NCBI GenBank assembly: GCA_016302965.1
Contig: JAEDMP010000106.1
Location: 1 to 5,601 of the forward strand
Length of the DNA: 5,601 nt
Source of the DNA: Bacteroidaceae bacterium
GTDB taxonomy: Bacteria > Bacteroidota > Bacteroidia > Bacteroidales > Bacteroidaceae
Reading direction: 5' to 3'
Position 1 is the stretch's first letter. Each line of letters starts with the position of its first letter. Positions 5,442 through 5,601 of the stretch are shown here, one piece after another. The position numbers and the translations under genes were made by a program. Below the pieces are notes generated by a model. It was not told the DNA's origin. It saw only the letters and a list, made by a program, of their open reading frames with translations, and did no database searches.

Positions 5442-5601
5442 ATGAATATCGCAAGAATCACTACCCTCCTGCTGCTCCTCACCATCCGTCTGTATGGTTG
5501 GGCCAACAACTACTCTTCCATGCACATCGACTCTGACAACGGACTGACCCAAAGCAACGTGAAGAGCATCACACAAGACAAATACGGATTTATCTGGTTG
5601 G
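5442..5601 (+). CDS. N-terminus of probable propeller-type sensor (hybrid two-component), 3' end outside window
   Basis: The frame is open from ATG 5442 to the right edge (53 full codons). Residues 1-21 form an export signal with a five-leucine core (TTLLLLLT) and a plausible cut after Ala21. Residues 33-53 read NGL-TQSNVKSI-QD-YGFIWL, the characteristic opening of the first two-component-regulator propeller (Reg_prop) repeat at the N-terminus of Bacteroidota hybrid two-component systems, where the periplasmic double propeller senses glycan fragments and the cytoplasmic end carries kinase, receiver and AraC-type DNA-binding domains. Only the first repeat is visible, so a histidine kinase without those fused parts, or another propeller regulator, is equally possible. 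Near an alpha-galactosidase it would suit a glycan-locus regulator, but the intervening ATPase unit and opposite orientation weaken that link. Confidence 0.75.
   Translation, partial: MNIARITTLLLLLTIRLYGWANNYSSMHIDSDNGLTQSNVKSITQDKYGFIWL

Overview
The window looks like a chromosomal segment of a Bacteroidota bacterium, most likely a Bacteroidales (Prevotella/Bacteroides-like) gut or rumen organism. Three things point there. The promoters have the TAnnTTTG -7 box of the Bacteroidota primary sigma factor. The starts are preceded by A-rich leaders without Shine-Dalgarno sequences. The gene content (secreted GH36 alpha-galactosidase, secreted FG-GAP/VCBS protein, and the start of what looks like a two-component-propeller sensor) is that of glycan-utilisation loci in this phylum. 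Genus-level placement is inference.

Layout. Positions 1-1059 (minus, running off the left edge) encode the first 353 residues of a secreted FG-GAP/VCBS repeat protein with an unusual tryptophan-rich insert. Positions 1060-1330 hold its probable -7 box, a strong intrinsic terminator for the gene upstream of it on the minus strand, a compact stem-loop and a degenerate direct repeat. Positions 1331-3502 (minus) encode a complete 723-residue exported GH36 alpha-galactosidase with its own promoter. The terminator and separate promoter mean the two minus-strand genes are probably separate transcripts.

Positions 3503-4045 form a 543-base divergent intergenic region and are the most structured non-coding part of the window. 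They hold two copies of a perfect palindrome, a third long hairpin almost touching the second, a short imperfect direct repeat between the palindromes, a perfect 29-bp tandem direct repeat, and a textbook TTTG-N19-TAAATTTG promoter. That promoter drives 4046-5170 (plus), a 374-residue AAA_14/DUF4143-type ATPase that is AT-richer than its neighbours and has no evident metabolic link to them; it looks like a self-contained inserted unit. After a possible terminator hairpin and a -7 box, 5442-5601 (plus, running off the right edge) encodes an export signal and the beginning of a probable hybrid two-component or propeller sensor.

Working together: the alpha-galactosidase would cleave alpha-galactosides (melibiose/raffinose type or galactomannan side chains) outside the cytoplasm. 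The truncated sensor is a plausible glycan-responsive regulator of this neighbourhood, and the VCBS protein may be a surface or periplasmic binding protein. The ATPase and its repeats do not belong to that scheme. No RNA gene, CRISPR array, transposase or known complete new system is demonstrable; the repeat and hairpin cluster upstream of the ATPase is the best candidate for something undescribed.
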